Shown here: piece after piece, positions 14,201 through 24,040 of the stretch | How positions within the stretch are numbered: the first letter of the stretch is position 1 | How the letters are laid out: the number at the start of each line of letters is the position of its first letter | NCBI GenBank assembly: GCA_009823395.1 | Contig: CM020518.1 | Span: 14,033,501 to 14,097,500 of the forward strand | Length of the DNA: 64,000 nucleotides | Direction: 5' to 3' | From: Thamnaconus septentrionalis | Lineage: Eukaryota > Chordata > Actinopteri > Tetraodontiformes > Monacanthidae | Position numbers and translations under genes: made by a program | The notes under the pieces: model-generated | The model's database searches: none | What the model saw: only the letters and a program-made list of their open reading frames with translations | What the model was told of the DNA's origin: nothing

Positions 14201-17200
14201 CGCCTCGGCTCATCCGGAAAAAGAAATGGAATTCTCTCCCTGAAGACTGAGATCCCTGTTGTGCTGGAGATGCACAACAAGCTCATGTGGCTCTGCTCGT
14301 TGGGCCACTTCCTGCTTTTTTTTTTTTACCGCAGTGTGTCTGGGTATTTTATGCAGTGGTAGCAGTAGACAGATAGTGCTACAGTCTAGTGTTCCCCCAG
14401 CAGCCATTCAATTTACAAGCACTTTATCATTTCTATATATGACAGCGGGAAAACAAATATTGCCCGCCTGCCGCTGTGCCTTGCGGATTATAAAATTCGG
14501 CTCCATCCAGCATCTAATCTGCCAAGCGGAATTTTTTTTCCCCCTTTTCTTTGGAGTGGATACGAACCTATAAACATTCATGTTTACACACTAGAGCAGC
14601 TGCACCGGGACAGATTTACCCGACAAAATTGTTTTTCAGTTTCTCTTTTCGTCAACAATTGTAATCCGTCGCTTTAATTATCTCTCTCGCAGTAAACACC
14701 CGAAAAATACACAACAATCCAGCGCTGCCAAACTAATGGCACACGAGTGAATATTAGCTTGGCAGTGTGTCTGAGGCGTGTTTGCACGAGTTGCTTCACA
14801 ACTCAACAATGCCACCGCAGTAAACTCACAGATGTCATTTTGTAATTACCTATATTCTGCACACAGTACTTTTCAGGAAGAATGTTGGGAGACTGTGTGA
14901 CGCATAAATCATCACACTGTTTATGGACAACGGGTGGTAAGACTTTCCCGAGCTCATGGTGTTTATAAAATCTGAACTTTTACAATGTCTGTTTCTTCTA
15001 TGTATCTCTTAATATTCTGTGTTGCTGATACCCATTTAAAATGCGTTGCCAAAAGTGCCCTCTGCCCGACTGGTCTGAATTTGTACCTGTTTAAACTTTG
15101 TTGACGCAACAAACAGCGTCAGATGACGGTGCTCCTGGAATGACAGATGCAGGAGGATCGTAATAATGGATACAAATCAAATCTGCATTTTTCGCACTCA
15201 AGACCACATAGTCAATGTGTTCCCTGCTGAGGTAAAAACCCTGTGACTCCATAAAAATAACTATAGAACTAAGGAAACCTTTCAGATGAGGGGCAAAACA
15301 TCTTCAAATGGCTAAGGAAAAAACAAAAACAAAAAACAAGTCTAGTCACTACAAGGTAACAATCAACGACTACAACAATGTGGACACAACTAACAGCTTT
15401 CCCAAATATGTATAAGAACAATGGCAGGAATCTGTTTCATACACAATTTACACATATTACAGAGGCCTGACTTTGATCTATAATCTATCGATTATTTTTT
15501 CGATTAGTCAATTTGTCACAATTATCTTCTTTATTTTCACCATCTTTTTTGGACTCATGTTTTACCTAACTTGCTTAAATCTTCACACCTGTGTTATACT
15601 GTTGTACTCTGACAGCATACGTTTTGAAAGAAATATATTAAAATTATGACACACAAAGCATTTATCTGTGACATAGTTGGTATATTTTTCAATGTGACAA
15701 AAAAGAATTCCCACACACGTGGCCAACTTGCAGACTTTTTAATGCAACGTTTCAGTCATAGTCTATGAGTTGGCCAGGTGTGCGGGAATTCTTTTTTGTC
15801 AGTTTGGACTTTATTGTCACCTTCCGACACACAGGCCGTGTCAATAGATGTGCGAGGATCGTTGCCTTTTATATTTTTCAATGTAAAATATCATAGGTTT
15901 TCATAATTTAAAGGTTATATGCAATGTTTATCACAGTTAAACACCTTAAACAGATTTCTTCCAACTGGAATATCGAATTAATATGCCATAAACAATTCAG
16001 TTGATAAGTGATAAGGGAAAAATAGTGTTACAATTCAGTATAAACTCTAGCATTGACTTGATTGCCGTATTACTGCCTTTTCAGAGAAAAAGCCGTTCTT
16101 CTTCTCTGCTTTTGCAGAATGTTAACAACGAGCGACACTCCCACCACCAGCGCCCAGTACAGCACTGCAGGTACAAATGAGCAAGTAGCGGCCGGAGTGT
16201 GATTTTATTGTTCAGAAATTTACAATTACAATAACACACGATGCGTCGACGCTTACATTTTCGCATCCACGAATTTATGTTGTCGACGTAATCGATTACG
16301 TTGACTAATAGTTGCAGCCCTACTTTAATCTGACAACATCGAAATCATTCTGAAATAATTTGTTGTACAAAAAAAAGCATGAGTGGCAATAATTAACGAA
16401 GGTAGTAGCAACGATCAGGATGCTAGCTGAAGTAGTTTCTGTGGTTCTCAAGGGCTCCTAATGATTCCATGGCTAAGGAGAGCAGGAACTTGTTGCTCCT
16501 GGTGTTGACAAATGCTCTGTGATCCAATATGTGAGACTCGGATATAGGAAGTACAACAGAAATGCCCAAGATGTCTTTTTAACCATTACATGGATGGGCA
16601 CCTGCATAGGCAATTATAATAACAACAACAGCAATCATAATAATGATGGCACCCCGTGATCCTGAGCTCAGGAAGAAGCGGGTATTGAAAATGGATGGAT
16701 GGATAACTGTGATAGGCTATAACAAATAATTAAGAATAATTATTTCACCCGTTCGTGTGGACGGACGTCGAGTTGCTTTTGAGGTGTTTTTCATCCACCC
16801 GTCTCATTTTTGATGTTGTTGTATTATTAACGTCAACTTGCAGACATTACGCTTCGCCAACGTTTCCAAGGCTGAGCGAACTCCACATTTGTAAACACGT
16901 ACCTGTATTTCGGGCGACTCGTTCGGGACGGGCAGCGACGTCCTGAGTAGCATCAGGTCCTGCTTGTTGCTGTGGACGTCGCACACCAGCTCCATCACCG
17001 CCAGCGAGCCGCTGGTGCACACTGCCAGGCGGTGGTCCTGCGACCAGACGAGCGGCTGCTGCCCGCACGGTGGGGACATGAGTGGCAGGACGGGTTCCCG
17101 CTTCACGTTCACGTCACCCGAGCCAAGTGCCTGGTCACCCTCGGAGCCCGGTTCAGCCTTTACCGGTACGTTACTGATGGGTGTATACACAACTTCTGTC

Positions 17201-17217
17201 TGACTGGCGGCCGCCAT
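8209..17217 (-). CDS. gtf3c4: gtf3c4, TFIIIC 90-kDa subunit (general transcription factor 3C polypeptide 4), 5 coding exons
   Basis: The coding sequence joins 17217-16903, 12142-10427, 9504-9374, 8909-8821 and 8273-8209 on the minus strand, giving 771 residues and a stop (human protein about 822). All four introns are GT-AG and the phases (0, 0, 2, 1) are consistent. The family protein is a subunit of TFIIIC, which binds the B box of tRNA genes and recruits TFIIIB and RNA polymerase III in the nucleus; the human protein is also reported to have histone acetyltransferase activity. Residues about 45-560 match the WD40-like TFIIIC-delta region. An acidic linker lies at about 585-611. The C terminus is the zinc-binding TFIIIC domain, with C696, C699, C713, H717, C722, C729, C737, C763 and C766 as likely ligands. 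Motifs shared with the human protein include GHIRKKMNKQTF and CTFCDSPLI. The start ATG has A at -3 and G at +4. Assignment is by recognised similarity; no alignment was run. Confidence 0.95.
8821..8909 (-). CDS. gtf3c4: gtf3c4 coding exon 4 (zinc domain)
   Basis: 89 bp encoding the rest of Arg721 to Glu750 plus one base: CTLSFQACQSLTFRRCLLLD. The human equivalent reads CFLTYQSCQSLIYRRCLL. The acceptor is CTCCTCCAG|G and the donor is GAGG|GTGAGC. Confidence 0.92.
9374..9504 (-). CDS. gtf3c4: gtf3c4 coding exon 3 (zinc domain, first half)
   Basis: 131 bp encoding residues 678-720 and two bases of Arg721. It carries VLIGHIRKKMNKQTF, then CTLC and AVCKNGHKWLR, the Cys/His ligands of the C-terminal zinc domain. 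The donor is CTCAG|GTACAA. Confidence 0.94.
9505..10426 (-). other. gtf3c4: gtf3c4 intron 2 with dispersed-repeat remnant
   Basis: No coding signal. The stretch about 9940-10310 contains repeated phrases of the type TTCCAAGACTTTTCCAGACC and CTTTCCATGACCTTG, familiar from a dispersed teleost repeat (probably a hAT-derived nonautonomous element). The acceptor side has a C/T-rich tract and reads CTCCTCCAG|GTCCTG. Confidence 0.6.
10427..12142 (-). CDS. gtf3c4: gtf3c4 coding exon 2 (large central exon)
   Basis: A single 1,716-bp exon carries residues 106-677, most of the propeller domain and the acidic linker. Recognisable family stretches are GCDSSGRCLLACLTLDHRL, MSGLIVGSEAGP, RGCYVFWCLLVISPAGLNVH and NVHNSHVTGLHSLPVLS. 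Codon third positions are strongly GC-rich, which opens long meaningless frames on both strands across this exon. It ends CAG|GTAAAG in phase 0. Confidence 0.95.
12303..13753 (+). mobile_element. hAT-like nonautonomous DNA transposon, copy 1
   Basis: The ends are imperfect inverted repeats, TAGGGCTGCAACAATTAG at the left and CGTTAATTGCAGTCCTA at the right. These match the 'AGGGCTGCAAC' termini widespread in fish hAT elements. The interior has no transposase frame. A second copy at 15462-16322 shares both ends in inverted orientation. No clear 8-bp target duplication is visible, so the flanks are old or rearranged. Confidence 0.75.
15462..16322 (-). mobile_element. hAT-like nonautonomous DNA transposon, copy 2 (inverted)
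   Basis: On the minus strand it begins TAGGGCTGCAACTATTAG at 16322 and follows copy 1 through ATAAAATCACACTCC and the CACACCTGTGTTATACTG block. It is shorter than copy 1 by an internal deletion and interrupted by an insertion at 15696-15869. Its distal end is degraded, so 15462 is approximate. Confidence 0.72.
15681..15884. mobile_element. nested retro-insertion with 15-bp target-site duplication
   Basis: The 15-mer TATATTTTTCAATGT occurs at 15681-15695 and again at 15870-15884. Between them is a 174-bp insert whose left part is a 32-bp near-palindrome (15696-15727 against 15769-15800, GACAAAAAAGAATTCCC and complement). hAT copy 1 has a single, uninterrupted TATATTTTT segment at the matching place, so it shows the empty site. 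A long target duplication points to target-primed reverse transcription, and the inverted left end suggests 5' inversion. Confidence 0.75.
16650..16705 (+). repeat. tail fragment of L2-like 'GGATGGATGG' teleost repeat
   Basis: CCTGAGCTCAGGAAGAAGCG then GTATTGAAAATGGATGGATG matches the widespread percomorph tail AAGCGGTATAGAAAATGGATGG. Related pieces are at 19968, 54791 and 63735. Confidence 0.65.
16903..17217 (-). CDS. gtf3c4: gtf3c4 coding exon 1
   Basis: Encodes residues 1-105, beginning MAAASQTEVVYTP. The start of the propeller is visible as PLVWSQDHRLAV followed by MELVCDVHSNKQD, which parallels the human protein. The donor reads CAG|GTACGT and leaves phase 0. The N terminus is about 40 residues shorter than in human, which accounts for most of the length difference. 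Confidence 0.93.
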
Positions 17218-17290
17218 GTTTTTTGAGTGAAGGAAGTGACGTCACTCAGTGACGCACGTCAAAGTGCCGGAACAGCGTGTTTACTGTTCG
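17218..17290 (-). promoter_or_regulatory. gtf3c4: gtf3c4 promoter with ETS and palindromic CRE sites
   Basis: Immediately upstream of the start codon, the plus strand reads GGAAGTGACGTCAC at 17232-17245. This is an ETS core abutting the 10-bp palindrome GTGACGTCAC. CpG-containing sequence continues to about 17290, where AT-rich (ATTT)n begins. ETS/CRE pairs are common in TATA-less housekeeping promoters, often bidirectional. In human this promoter region is shared with DDX31. Confidence 0.55.
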
Positions 17291-17300
17291 AAACCACTGT

Positions 17301-17358
17301 ATTTATTTATTTATTTATTCATTTATTTATCTATCTATTTATTTATTTATTTAAATTT
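17301..17358. repeat. (ATTT)n simple repeat
   Basis: Imperfect ATTT/ATCT tetranucleotide array about 85 bp upstream of the gtf3c4 start codon. It ends the CpG-rich promoter. Confidence 0.9.
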
Positions 17359-17359
17359 A

Positions 17360-18000
17360 TATAGTTTCACGCCAGTATAGTTTTTTGAATGCCGAAATAG
17401 TGTATTAATATATTAATATTATATTGATTTTGTATTTACACTCAACTACTTTTTCGTTTTAATTGCAGTTGCAGCAGTTATTTAAATATAATTGAACTAC
17501 TTATTTTATAACTAACGCTCTTACTTTCATCAATTTGTTTGAAGTATATTCACTGTTTGTATGTTAGTTTTAAAGGATACAGTGCTCTCAGCGATTAAGG
17601 TTTTCAGGCATAATAGTGGAATGTCAGTTTTCATTTCACATAAAAATGGTTTGCTTAAGTGTCTCTGCCAGAATGATGGCAAACACGTGGAATATTAGCT
17701 TGCATGCAGAATAAATTGGTTTCCAAATACTGATATAATATTAAATAGAAATGAATGCCTGTCTACACATAGTCTCTTATTCCTATTGTAAGTGAGCTCA
17801 GTTCTAACGTTTCTGAGCCAACAATAGCCTTGGACAGTGTGCCACGACTTGAACATTATTGTGTTAATTAGATTAGACGAGTTGAAACTTTAATGACGTC
17901 CACGGGGAGTTTTTGGAATGTATGTGACATGCTGAGTCCAAGAGGATAAGTCTCAGTTTAAGTGATGCTGACACTCAAATATGACACACCTACCAATTTC
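17360..18000. other. AT-rich intergenic sequence, nothing recognised
   Basis: No coding frame, repeat family or promoter signature seen. This is where the 5' end of ddx31 would be expected on the plus strand by comparison with human, and no such exon is visible. Confidence 0.6.
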
Positions 18001-18350
18001 AGAGGGGGATTTTAAAAAAAGAAAAAAAAACAGCCTGATGCTTGACAGGGGATGACAGAGACATCAGTCATTTCCTGAGTCCGAGCATACTCTGTCATCA
18101 CTGAGAGGAGCCCTCAGTGTCATATTTCATCGGCAATTAACAGAATTAAGATTGTACGCTTCACAGTTGAAGGCTCATCTATATATCAACGCCTTCTATG
18201 CAATGAGTCCCTGCATGCTCTAGGCCGGGTCAAAGGTCTAACTGCCACAGTCGGCTGCCGAGACTGCCAGGCAGATAGCAATTAGTCACAGCCCGTGAAT
18301 GGAAACCTCCACTCCCTGTCGCTGTGTGATTCTCAGCGAGACGACAGCGG
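18000..18350. promoter_or_regulatory. candidate conserved noncoding element
   Basis: Non-repetitive block of balanced composition with GGCAATTAACAG, GCAATTAGTCAC and GGGTCAAAGGTC (nuclear-receptor-like) motifs. No frame is open. It is selected on texture and site content only. Confidence 0.35.
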
Positions 18351-18519
18351 GACTTCAACAGGCTGAGTTATTTGTCACAAAACAAATTGCTACAAATCTG
18401 CAAGACAAATATAGAATAACGCGCCCCGCCATGTTTTAATCTCCCATTTTTCCGTCTTTTGTTTCGATAATCGAAATGAATAAATGAACGGAGACCATGG
18501 TATGTTTCATTCTTAATGA

Positions 18520-18800
18520 AGCGTGTAGTGGATGAATATTTCACACACCTGCTGTGTGTCTTTGGTGGGTTTTGACTGGGGACCCAGTCCCAGCCCGCTA
18601 TGTATGAATGTTGGATTAAACATTCATCAAATGCTGTCACAAAAACTTTATCCTCTCCTGTCAGCCGCACATAAATGCAGAAACGGGGCCCCCCCAGCGC
18701 AGGCCAGAGGAGCCCAGCCACAAATTGAACCTGCAGCCTGCGCCATGCAGCTGTGGATTTATTTAGGCTGCACTCCTGCCATGTCTGAGGGGGTTATGCT
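18520..18800. promoter_or_regulatory. candidate conserved noncoding element
   Basis: Unique-looking sequence with GAATGTTGGATTAAACATTC (a partly palindromic segment near 18606-18625), CACATAAATGCAG and GGATTTATTTAGG. It lies 1.3 kb upstream of gtf3c4, in the intergenic block shared with barhl1. Confidence 0.35.
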
Positions 18801-19960
18801 ATGTAGCGTTAGTGTATGGATAGAGAAGGGGTCACATCAGGCCAATCTCCTGCATCTCCAACATCCACCTGCCGCATTGTTATTGCCTGCAGGGTACCTC
18901 CTCAGCCTTTCAACCCTCGGCGGACCACATCCTCCACTGTTGAGCTCGCTCACGGTGTCGCCGGAGCTGCTTACATGTATCTGGCGAGCGGGGTGGCGGG
19001 AGGAGGAGCGGCGCCCGCAGGGAGGTTTTCTGATGCATGGTTCATCGTACATGTTTTAATCATTCAGTCTCTCAGACAGCTCCCAGGAGGGGGCTGCTGC
19101 AGCACATTACCGAGTACACACAATTAGTGATATAATCATGATGATGATAATGAAATGTATTTAGAGCATATCAGCATGCCTCTCTCCCCCGTTCGGGGAG
19201 ACATTAGCAGGACTGCAGCCCTGGATGAGCATCAGTGAATCCAGGCTCCCAGTCCCTCCCCAAACCACCCCCCCACCCCACTGAGAGCGGCGGGTTGCCA
19301 CGTCAGAGATTAGCAGCCATAGCCGTCGACGCGGCGTTCCTTCTGCACCGTCGACTGCAAAAAGCCTCACCTGACAGGTGTTGCTCTCAATCAGCGCTCC
19401 TCATCCTTCCCCCGCCACGTTACCCTTGGAGGGGAGTAGGGGGGAGGGGGAGGACAAGGAAGCCTTCCATACGCCTTTATGCTTCCTGACAGGCTCCGCC
19501 AAGTGATGCCAGGAAGACACGCCAGGATTACGGCACAACCTCAGAAAAACCTGCAGCGGAAAAAAACAACAACAAAACAAAACAAACAAACAAACAAAAA
19601 ACAGCCAATCCCCTTTTCAATAAGGAACTACTGATATCCCATCAGTGACATCAGTGGGAAACACAGTCCTGGCCTTTATTTTACCTTCCCCTCAGGAATG
19701 TTCAGTCACCTGTTAAAGGTCAAGGTGATGGGATGTCATGATGAGAGGAAGGTGCATCAGTGCTAGAATAACAGTGTTTGCTCTGAACTGAACTCTTTTA
19801 ACAGACTATAGGCCAGAGTGATATCAGTGACAGCCGGGTACACTGTCAGGCCAAGGGCCTCTTTCACACTCCATGCATATGGTTACTTTCTGGAATTGTC
19901 CAATTAAATATTAAATGCCTCTGTGTTTAGATCTTTATTTTTCATCCTGCGATCCAGTGG
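18800..19960. other. intergenic sequence without genes
   Basis: Mixed composition. Short frames here are not convincing. ATAATCATGATGATGATAATG at 19130-19152 and an A-rich tract at 19559-19603 are the only obvious simple sequences. Confidence 0.5.
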
Positions 19961-19967
19961 AACATCG

Positions 19968-20175
19968 ATCCATTCTCTATCACCACCTATACTGCCCTCA
20001 GGGCTCTGCAGGCCCTGGACCCTGTCCCAGCTATGCCACGTTAGATCCCCAATGAGTTGCTAGTTCATCACAGGGCGAACACAGAAAACAAACAGCCATC
20101 CACTCTTACATTCCCACCCTTTGATGCCAGTTAACCCACCATGCATGTCTTTAGACTGTGGGAGGAGGCAACCCC
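19968..20175 (+). repeat. L2-like teleost repeat (diverged)
   Basis: In order it contains CCATTCTCTATCACC, AGTTCATCACAGGGCGA, AACAGCCATCCACTC and GCATGTCTTTAGACTGTGGG, then GAGG. This is the well-known fish repeat in which a 'CGCCAG..TCATCGCAGGGC' block precedes 'CTTTGGACTGTGGGAGGA'. It is diverged and partly deleted. Confidence 0.7.
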
Positions 20176-20179
20176 CTCC

Positions 20180-20560
20180 AAGAGAGGACTCTTGCACAAT
20201 TATCGAAAGAAGGTCTTTAGGGCTGCAGAAAACTGCATATTTTAGCCTCTGTCTGCAGTTTGTTCAGTCAGGCACAAAAACCAGGTAGCCATGTGACGGT
20301 CTCAGAAGTTGGGAAAGCATTGGGCTATATACACATTTTATTGACACATTTTATTGTCAGACATTTTAATGCTGTTAAAGTGAATTGTGCATTGAGGAAA
20401 GCAAATGAAATGTTGCTGAATAAAACAACAGATTTGGCCTCCGAGTTGGCATCCCAGCAGGAACAAGTGTTGCATCTCTAAGAAAGCACTTGCCATTTGT
20501 TTGTTTAGTTTTGTCCTTATGCTTGTGCTATGCTTCTAATTCATTTGTTTGAATTAGTGT
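20180..20560. other. intergenic, possibly retrotransposon-derived
   Basis: A 73-codon open stretch at 20260-20481 has no recognised domain. It directly precedes a LINE-type 3' tail and may be the degraded body of the same element. No function is assigned. Confidence 0.35.
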
Positions 20561-20637
20561 TTGTATGTCTGAATGTACAGCACCTTGGCCACCCCTGTTG
20601 TTTTTAAAATGTGCTATATAAATAAAGTTGATGATGC

Positions 20638-20674
<37 letters not shown>
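20560..20674 (+). repeat. LINE/SINE 3' tail with (GAT)n
   Basis: ACAGCACCTTGGCCACC then AATGTGCTATATAAATAAAG, followed by a TGATGATG array, is the standard 3' end of fish non-LTR elements (consensus GTGCTATATAAATAAA). Confidence 0.75.
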
Positions 20675-20990
20675 TGCATGATAGGTTACGTCAGTCGGAA
20701 GCTGTCACGTTGGGGATATAGACAGATTGGTTGGCCACTTATTGATTGAGGGTTTTTTTTTGAGCCAAGTGAGGTAAAATTATTATTATGTTTTAAACTG
20801 AACAAAGAAAATGTTCCTTGTTTGAGTGCTATGAATTTATTTTTCATGTTTGCTTTTGTATTAACCACTGTGGAAAACCAATAGATGACTTGATGCATTT
20901 GCAGATAATATGTCTTAGCAATTGGACTGCTCCCTCTAAGAGGTGCATCAGTGTAGCTGCTGCGTTCTGGGACTATTTGTTTAGTTCCTG
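20675..20990. other. intergenic, nothing recognised
   Basis: AT-rich sequence with short, non-convincing frames on both strands and no known repeat. Confidence 0.45.
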
Positions 20991-21029
20991 CCAAGACCTA
21001 TTAGTCAGGAGTTTACCTGAGGCCAAGCC

Positions 21030-21260
21030 CTAATCCGTTGTTAATTAATGGGAACACTGAAATTGATTGGGTAGAGTTTCGTTGGAAAAGTGGCCTCGCC
21101 ATTTATTCTGGGCGATAATGGCTGAATTATTCATCCCGTGCAATGATTAATTAAAAAAGGCCCCAGGTCCTTTGGCAGGTACAGGCTGCGGAGCCACATG
21201 CTGACATTCCCATGTGATGTGTTGCATGTCCCTGCCTCTCCTGCCCTCCTCTGGCTTTTT
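21030..21260. promoter_or_regulatory. candidate conserved element rich in TTAATTAA motifs
   Basis: Contains GTTAATTAATGGG (21039-21051), GAATTATTCATCCC and CAATGATTAATTAAAAAAGG, plus CCATTTATTCTGGGCG. Multiple TAAT cores within 120 bp suit binding by homeodomain factors, including Bar-class proteins. No frame is open. Confidence 0.4.
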
Positions 21261-21639
21261 TCTGCTTCTCCTGAGAGAAGGTGCCCTTCCACATTTCACG
21301 TGCCTTTGCACTTAACATTCGACCTACTGTTCAAATACAAGAGGTGAAAGAACAGGGGCCAGATTCCATCTGTAAAATCCAGCTGGGGAGCACATTTTAA
21401 TGGCTGTTATGGTTCTGGATACATACAGAATACTAATCTACCTGGTTCAGATGACTAGTTTGGATTGTGTATTTCTTTGAAAACTGACTTTATAGAGACG
21501 TGTTCAATATAGCCATCAGGTCAAAGCGGTGAAAGGGACACTTTAGAAGTACTTTCATTCTGATAATAAGAGTTTCATACTTACTTTTACTTCCTTTTTG
21601 CTACTTTTCAAAATTTGGACACACTGGTACTCGGTACTT

Positions 21640-21790
21640 GGGGGGTTAGATCACCCAATGATTCCCAGGCGTGGCACCGCTGCTGCCAACCGCTCCCTCA
21701 GGGGATGGGTCAAATGCGGAGAACAAATTTTGCATCCTTCGAGAAGTGACAATCAGTGGGACTTTAACCTTAACTTTCACTTTAACTAAC
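21640..21790 (+). repeat. common teleost SINE/LINE tail
   Basis: GCTGCTGCCAACCGCTCCCT, CAGGGGATGGGTCAAATGCG and GAGAACAAATTTTGCATCC, ending in ACTTTAACCTTAACTTTCAC. This is a familiar dispersed fish repeat tail. Divergence is moderate. Confidence 0.65.
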
Positions 21791-21799
21791 TTGGCAAAA

Positions 21800-23440
21800 A
21801 TTACTTTTTAGTAGCATAGCTTTGTCCCAAAACCTCTTCACTTTTTCACTTTTCAACTGCAAAATTTGGATACAAGCAGGAAAACTAACATTAGGGACTT
21901 GCTCTGATTATGATCACGCAGTTTGTTCTTTATTCGTGATTGCATGCATTGTTTGGCACAAATAAGCAACAGTAAGGCTGAAAGTTCTGCTAAATCAGAC
22001 ATTGACCTTAAAATTGGTGGATTCCACTTGGTGGGTAGTTTGCAAGTGAGAGCCAGTCGCGGAGCTGTGGTTATTGTACTATGTTGTGGCTCTGCAAAAA
22101 AAAACAACACATGACCTCTTTTTGGGCCTTCGGGCGCAAGTAGATGTTTGAGACGTTCCCTTCCACTCCGGTGCGTAGTGCTTGACTGCAATAGGCTGCT
22201 GTCAGAGTCAGGTATGCTGGCGCTGCTGTTTGTGTCCTTTGACCAAGTGTGGGCAGCTGGCAGTGGGCAGGACATGCCCTGTGGCAGTGCCAGGGGAGGG
22301 GCGGTAGGGCTGGGGTCCGCACTCGCTCTTGCCTCTGCTCAGGCCCCGCTAATGGAATGGGGCTGGGCCGCCCATATGGCACTTGTGAGAAGGACTGGGG
22401 GCTCTGGAGGTTGGCACGTTGAGTCACCAGGCAGTCCACCGTTAGAAATGAAACAGGACAGGGCCAGACCTGTGCGATCTCCCCACGACTGGCGAGCATT
22501 ATGGATGTGCTGGCTGATCGGGGCCGGAGGACACACCTGCGCCAGAGGCTCCCCATCTGCCCCAGAGTGAGCGTACCGTTGTTTTATGGACCTTTTTGAG
22601 ATCTGCAGTTAGGAATCACTGCTGACGCTCATCATGGACTGAAGTGATTCCACAACTTACAGGCAACATTTTGAAAGTCATTGTGGTTGTACAGTAAGTT
22701 GGAAAAATATTAATACTGTGCGACAAAACACTAAGTTCTACTGAAATTGACCTTAAATCTTGGGACTTAAAGTGCACCGCAGCCAGTTTTGTGTCATTTT
22801 GATTGCTCGCCTGAAAGAGGAAGCCATGTAAAGACAGTTACGATGTTTAAATGTGTTGTAAAATGTTTTAAAAGACAAAAGATTTAAAAATGTAAATGTA
22901 AAAGATTTTAATTCAAAATAACCTTATCAAAACACTACAAGCATTGACCCATTCAATTCACCTCCGAAATGTTTTCTTTTAACGTAATAGCAAGTTTTCT
23001 TTTTTGCTTGCTATAATAAAACATGTACTGTAACCCTTTGATCATACTTTTTTAATTTTGCTTGATTTAATCGAAGATGTTCTGAAATCAAAGTGACAGC
23101 AATTTCTTAAATGTAGTTATATTCTCAGATACCTCTGTGATCAGTGTTTCTGACATGATCAGGTTTTAGCTGGAACACTGCAAACAGATGCTTTTATAGG
23201 TTGTCTTCAGGAGTTTGTATGACTCATACAGTAATCATGTAGCACGCATGTTGGTTCACACAGCATAACCCTGATCTACTGCTTTCAAAACAAAATCTTT
23301 GATTCACAAGTGGATTTTATACTTGGACTGGTCTCTCACCTCTCCAGCGGTATCGGATAAATCTCAGGATTCATTGGATCGTGTACTTTATCTGGAATCT
23401 CAGACAACTGTCAGTCATAGCTAGCCTGTGGCTAGGCTAA
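21800..23440. other. intergenic, no gene seen
   Basis: About 22140-22600 is GC-richer and open in several overlapping frames on both strands, without a recognisable protein. About 22600-23430 is AT-rich. No element is named. Confidence 0.45.
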
Positions 23441-24040
23441 AAACACTGTATACCTGTGTGGGCTAACCTTTCATGCTGGTCTGTGGATAACAAGTTTTTT
23501 GTCGGTGGAATGATTATGTCTTCTGCAACGGAGATCTCAAGTATAACTAGCCTTAAAGCTGAGCTTTCCTCAATTGAGAGTCTCATAAATGATATCCTCC
23601 AGAGACAGTGTATGCTCCAGGAGCGACTAGCTGCCTTGGGAGTCCCGTGTCCTATCACGGCTCCTGGGACTGCTTCCTCCTGCTTCCTCCTTTTGGTCAA
23701 ACAAAGGCCTGACTAGTAAGGATGGGATTCACCCAAATGAATTGGGTGTTAAACAACTGACTGCTAACTTGATCGATTTCGTAGCATCGCTAGCGTGACA
23801 AATTTAACTTCACACTTCTGAGGACAGTCTGTCAATTTACTGTTCCATCACTAATTCCCAGGGTTTCTCTGAACCTAAGGCTGCTGCTGATAGTCTATGC
23901 TCTAATCCTCTCAATTGTTGTTTACCTGATGTGTCAGGGTTTATGCCACTTGGCCTTTTTAATCCTTGTTCTTTTAAGTCCAGAAGAGGCTTAGGGATGT
24001 TACATCTAAATACTTGAAGTTTAAAACAGCATCAGAAACT
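23440..24040 (+). mobile_element. decayed CR1/L2-type LINE fragment (ORF1 end and ORF2 start)
   Basis: A short frame at 23510-23716 encodes a heptad-like coiled coil (ITSLKAELSSIESLINDILQ). A shifted frame at 23706-23798 then reads KDGIHPNELGVKQLTANLID, the Asp-x-x-His block closing the SGNH esterase domain in CR1/L2 ORF1 proteins. At 23982-24023 the frame RRGLGMLHLNT, stop, SL corresponds to the start of the ORF2 endonuclease (consensus about GLxxLHLNIRSL). The esterase core is deleted, and a frameshift and stops make it inactive. Confidence 0.65.

Larger units (their letters stand above)
12143..16902 (-). other. gtf3c4: gtf3c4 intron 1 (4.76 kb), transposon-filled
   Basis: Mostly repetitive DNA: a hAT-like element at 12303-13753, an inverted second copy at 15462-16322 with a nested insertion, and an L2-like tail near 16656-16703. 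The middle (about 14140-15100) is lower-copy-looking sequence with homeodomain-type TTAATTA and CTAATGG motifs. The segment 13755-13840 ends in the phrase GTTGAGAACCACTGATCT, typical of another hAT-type terminus. The acceptor is TTGAAACAAAAG|GTGGGG after a T-rich (GTTTT)n tract. Confidence 0.8.

Noticed and set aside
20260..20481. 73-codon frame with a helical, charged end (RKANEMLLNKTTDLASELAS)
   Set aside because: It lies directly before a LINE 3' tail and is probably degraded transposon sequence; there is no family match I can defend.
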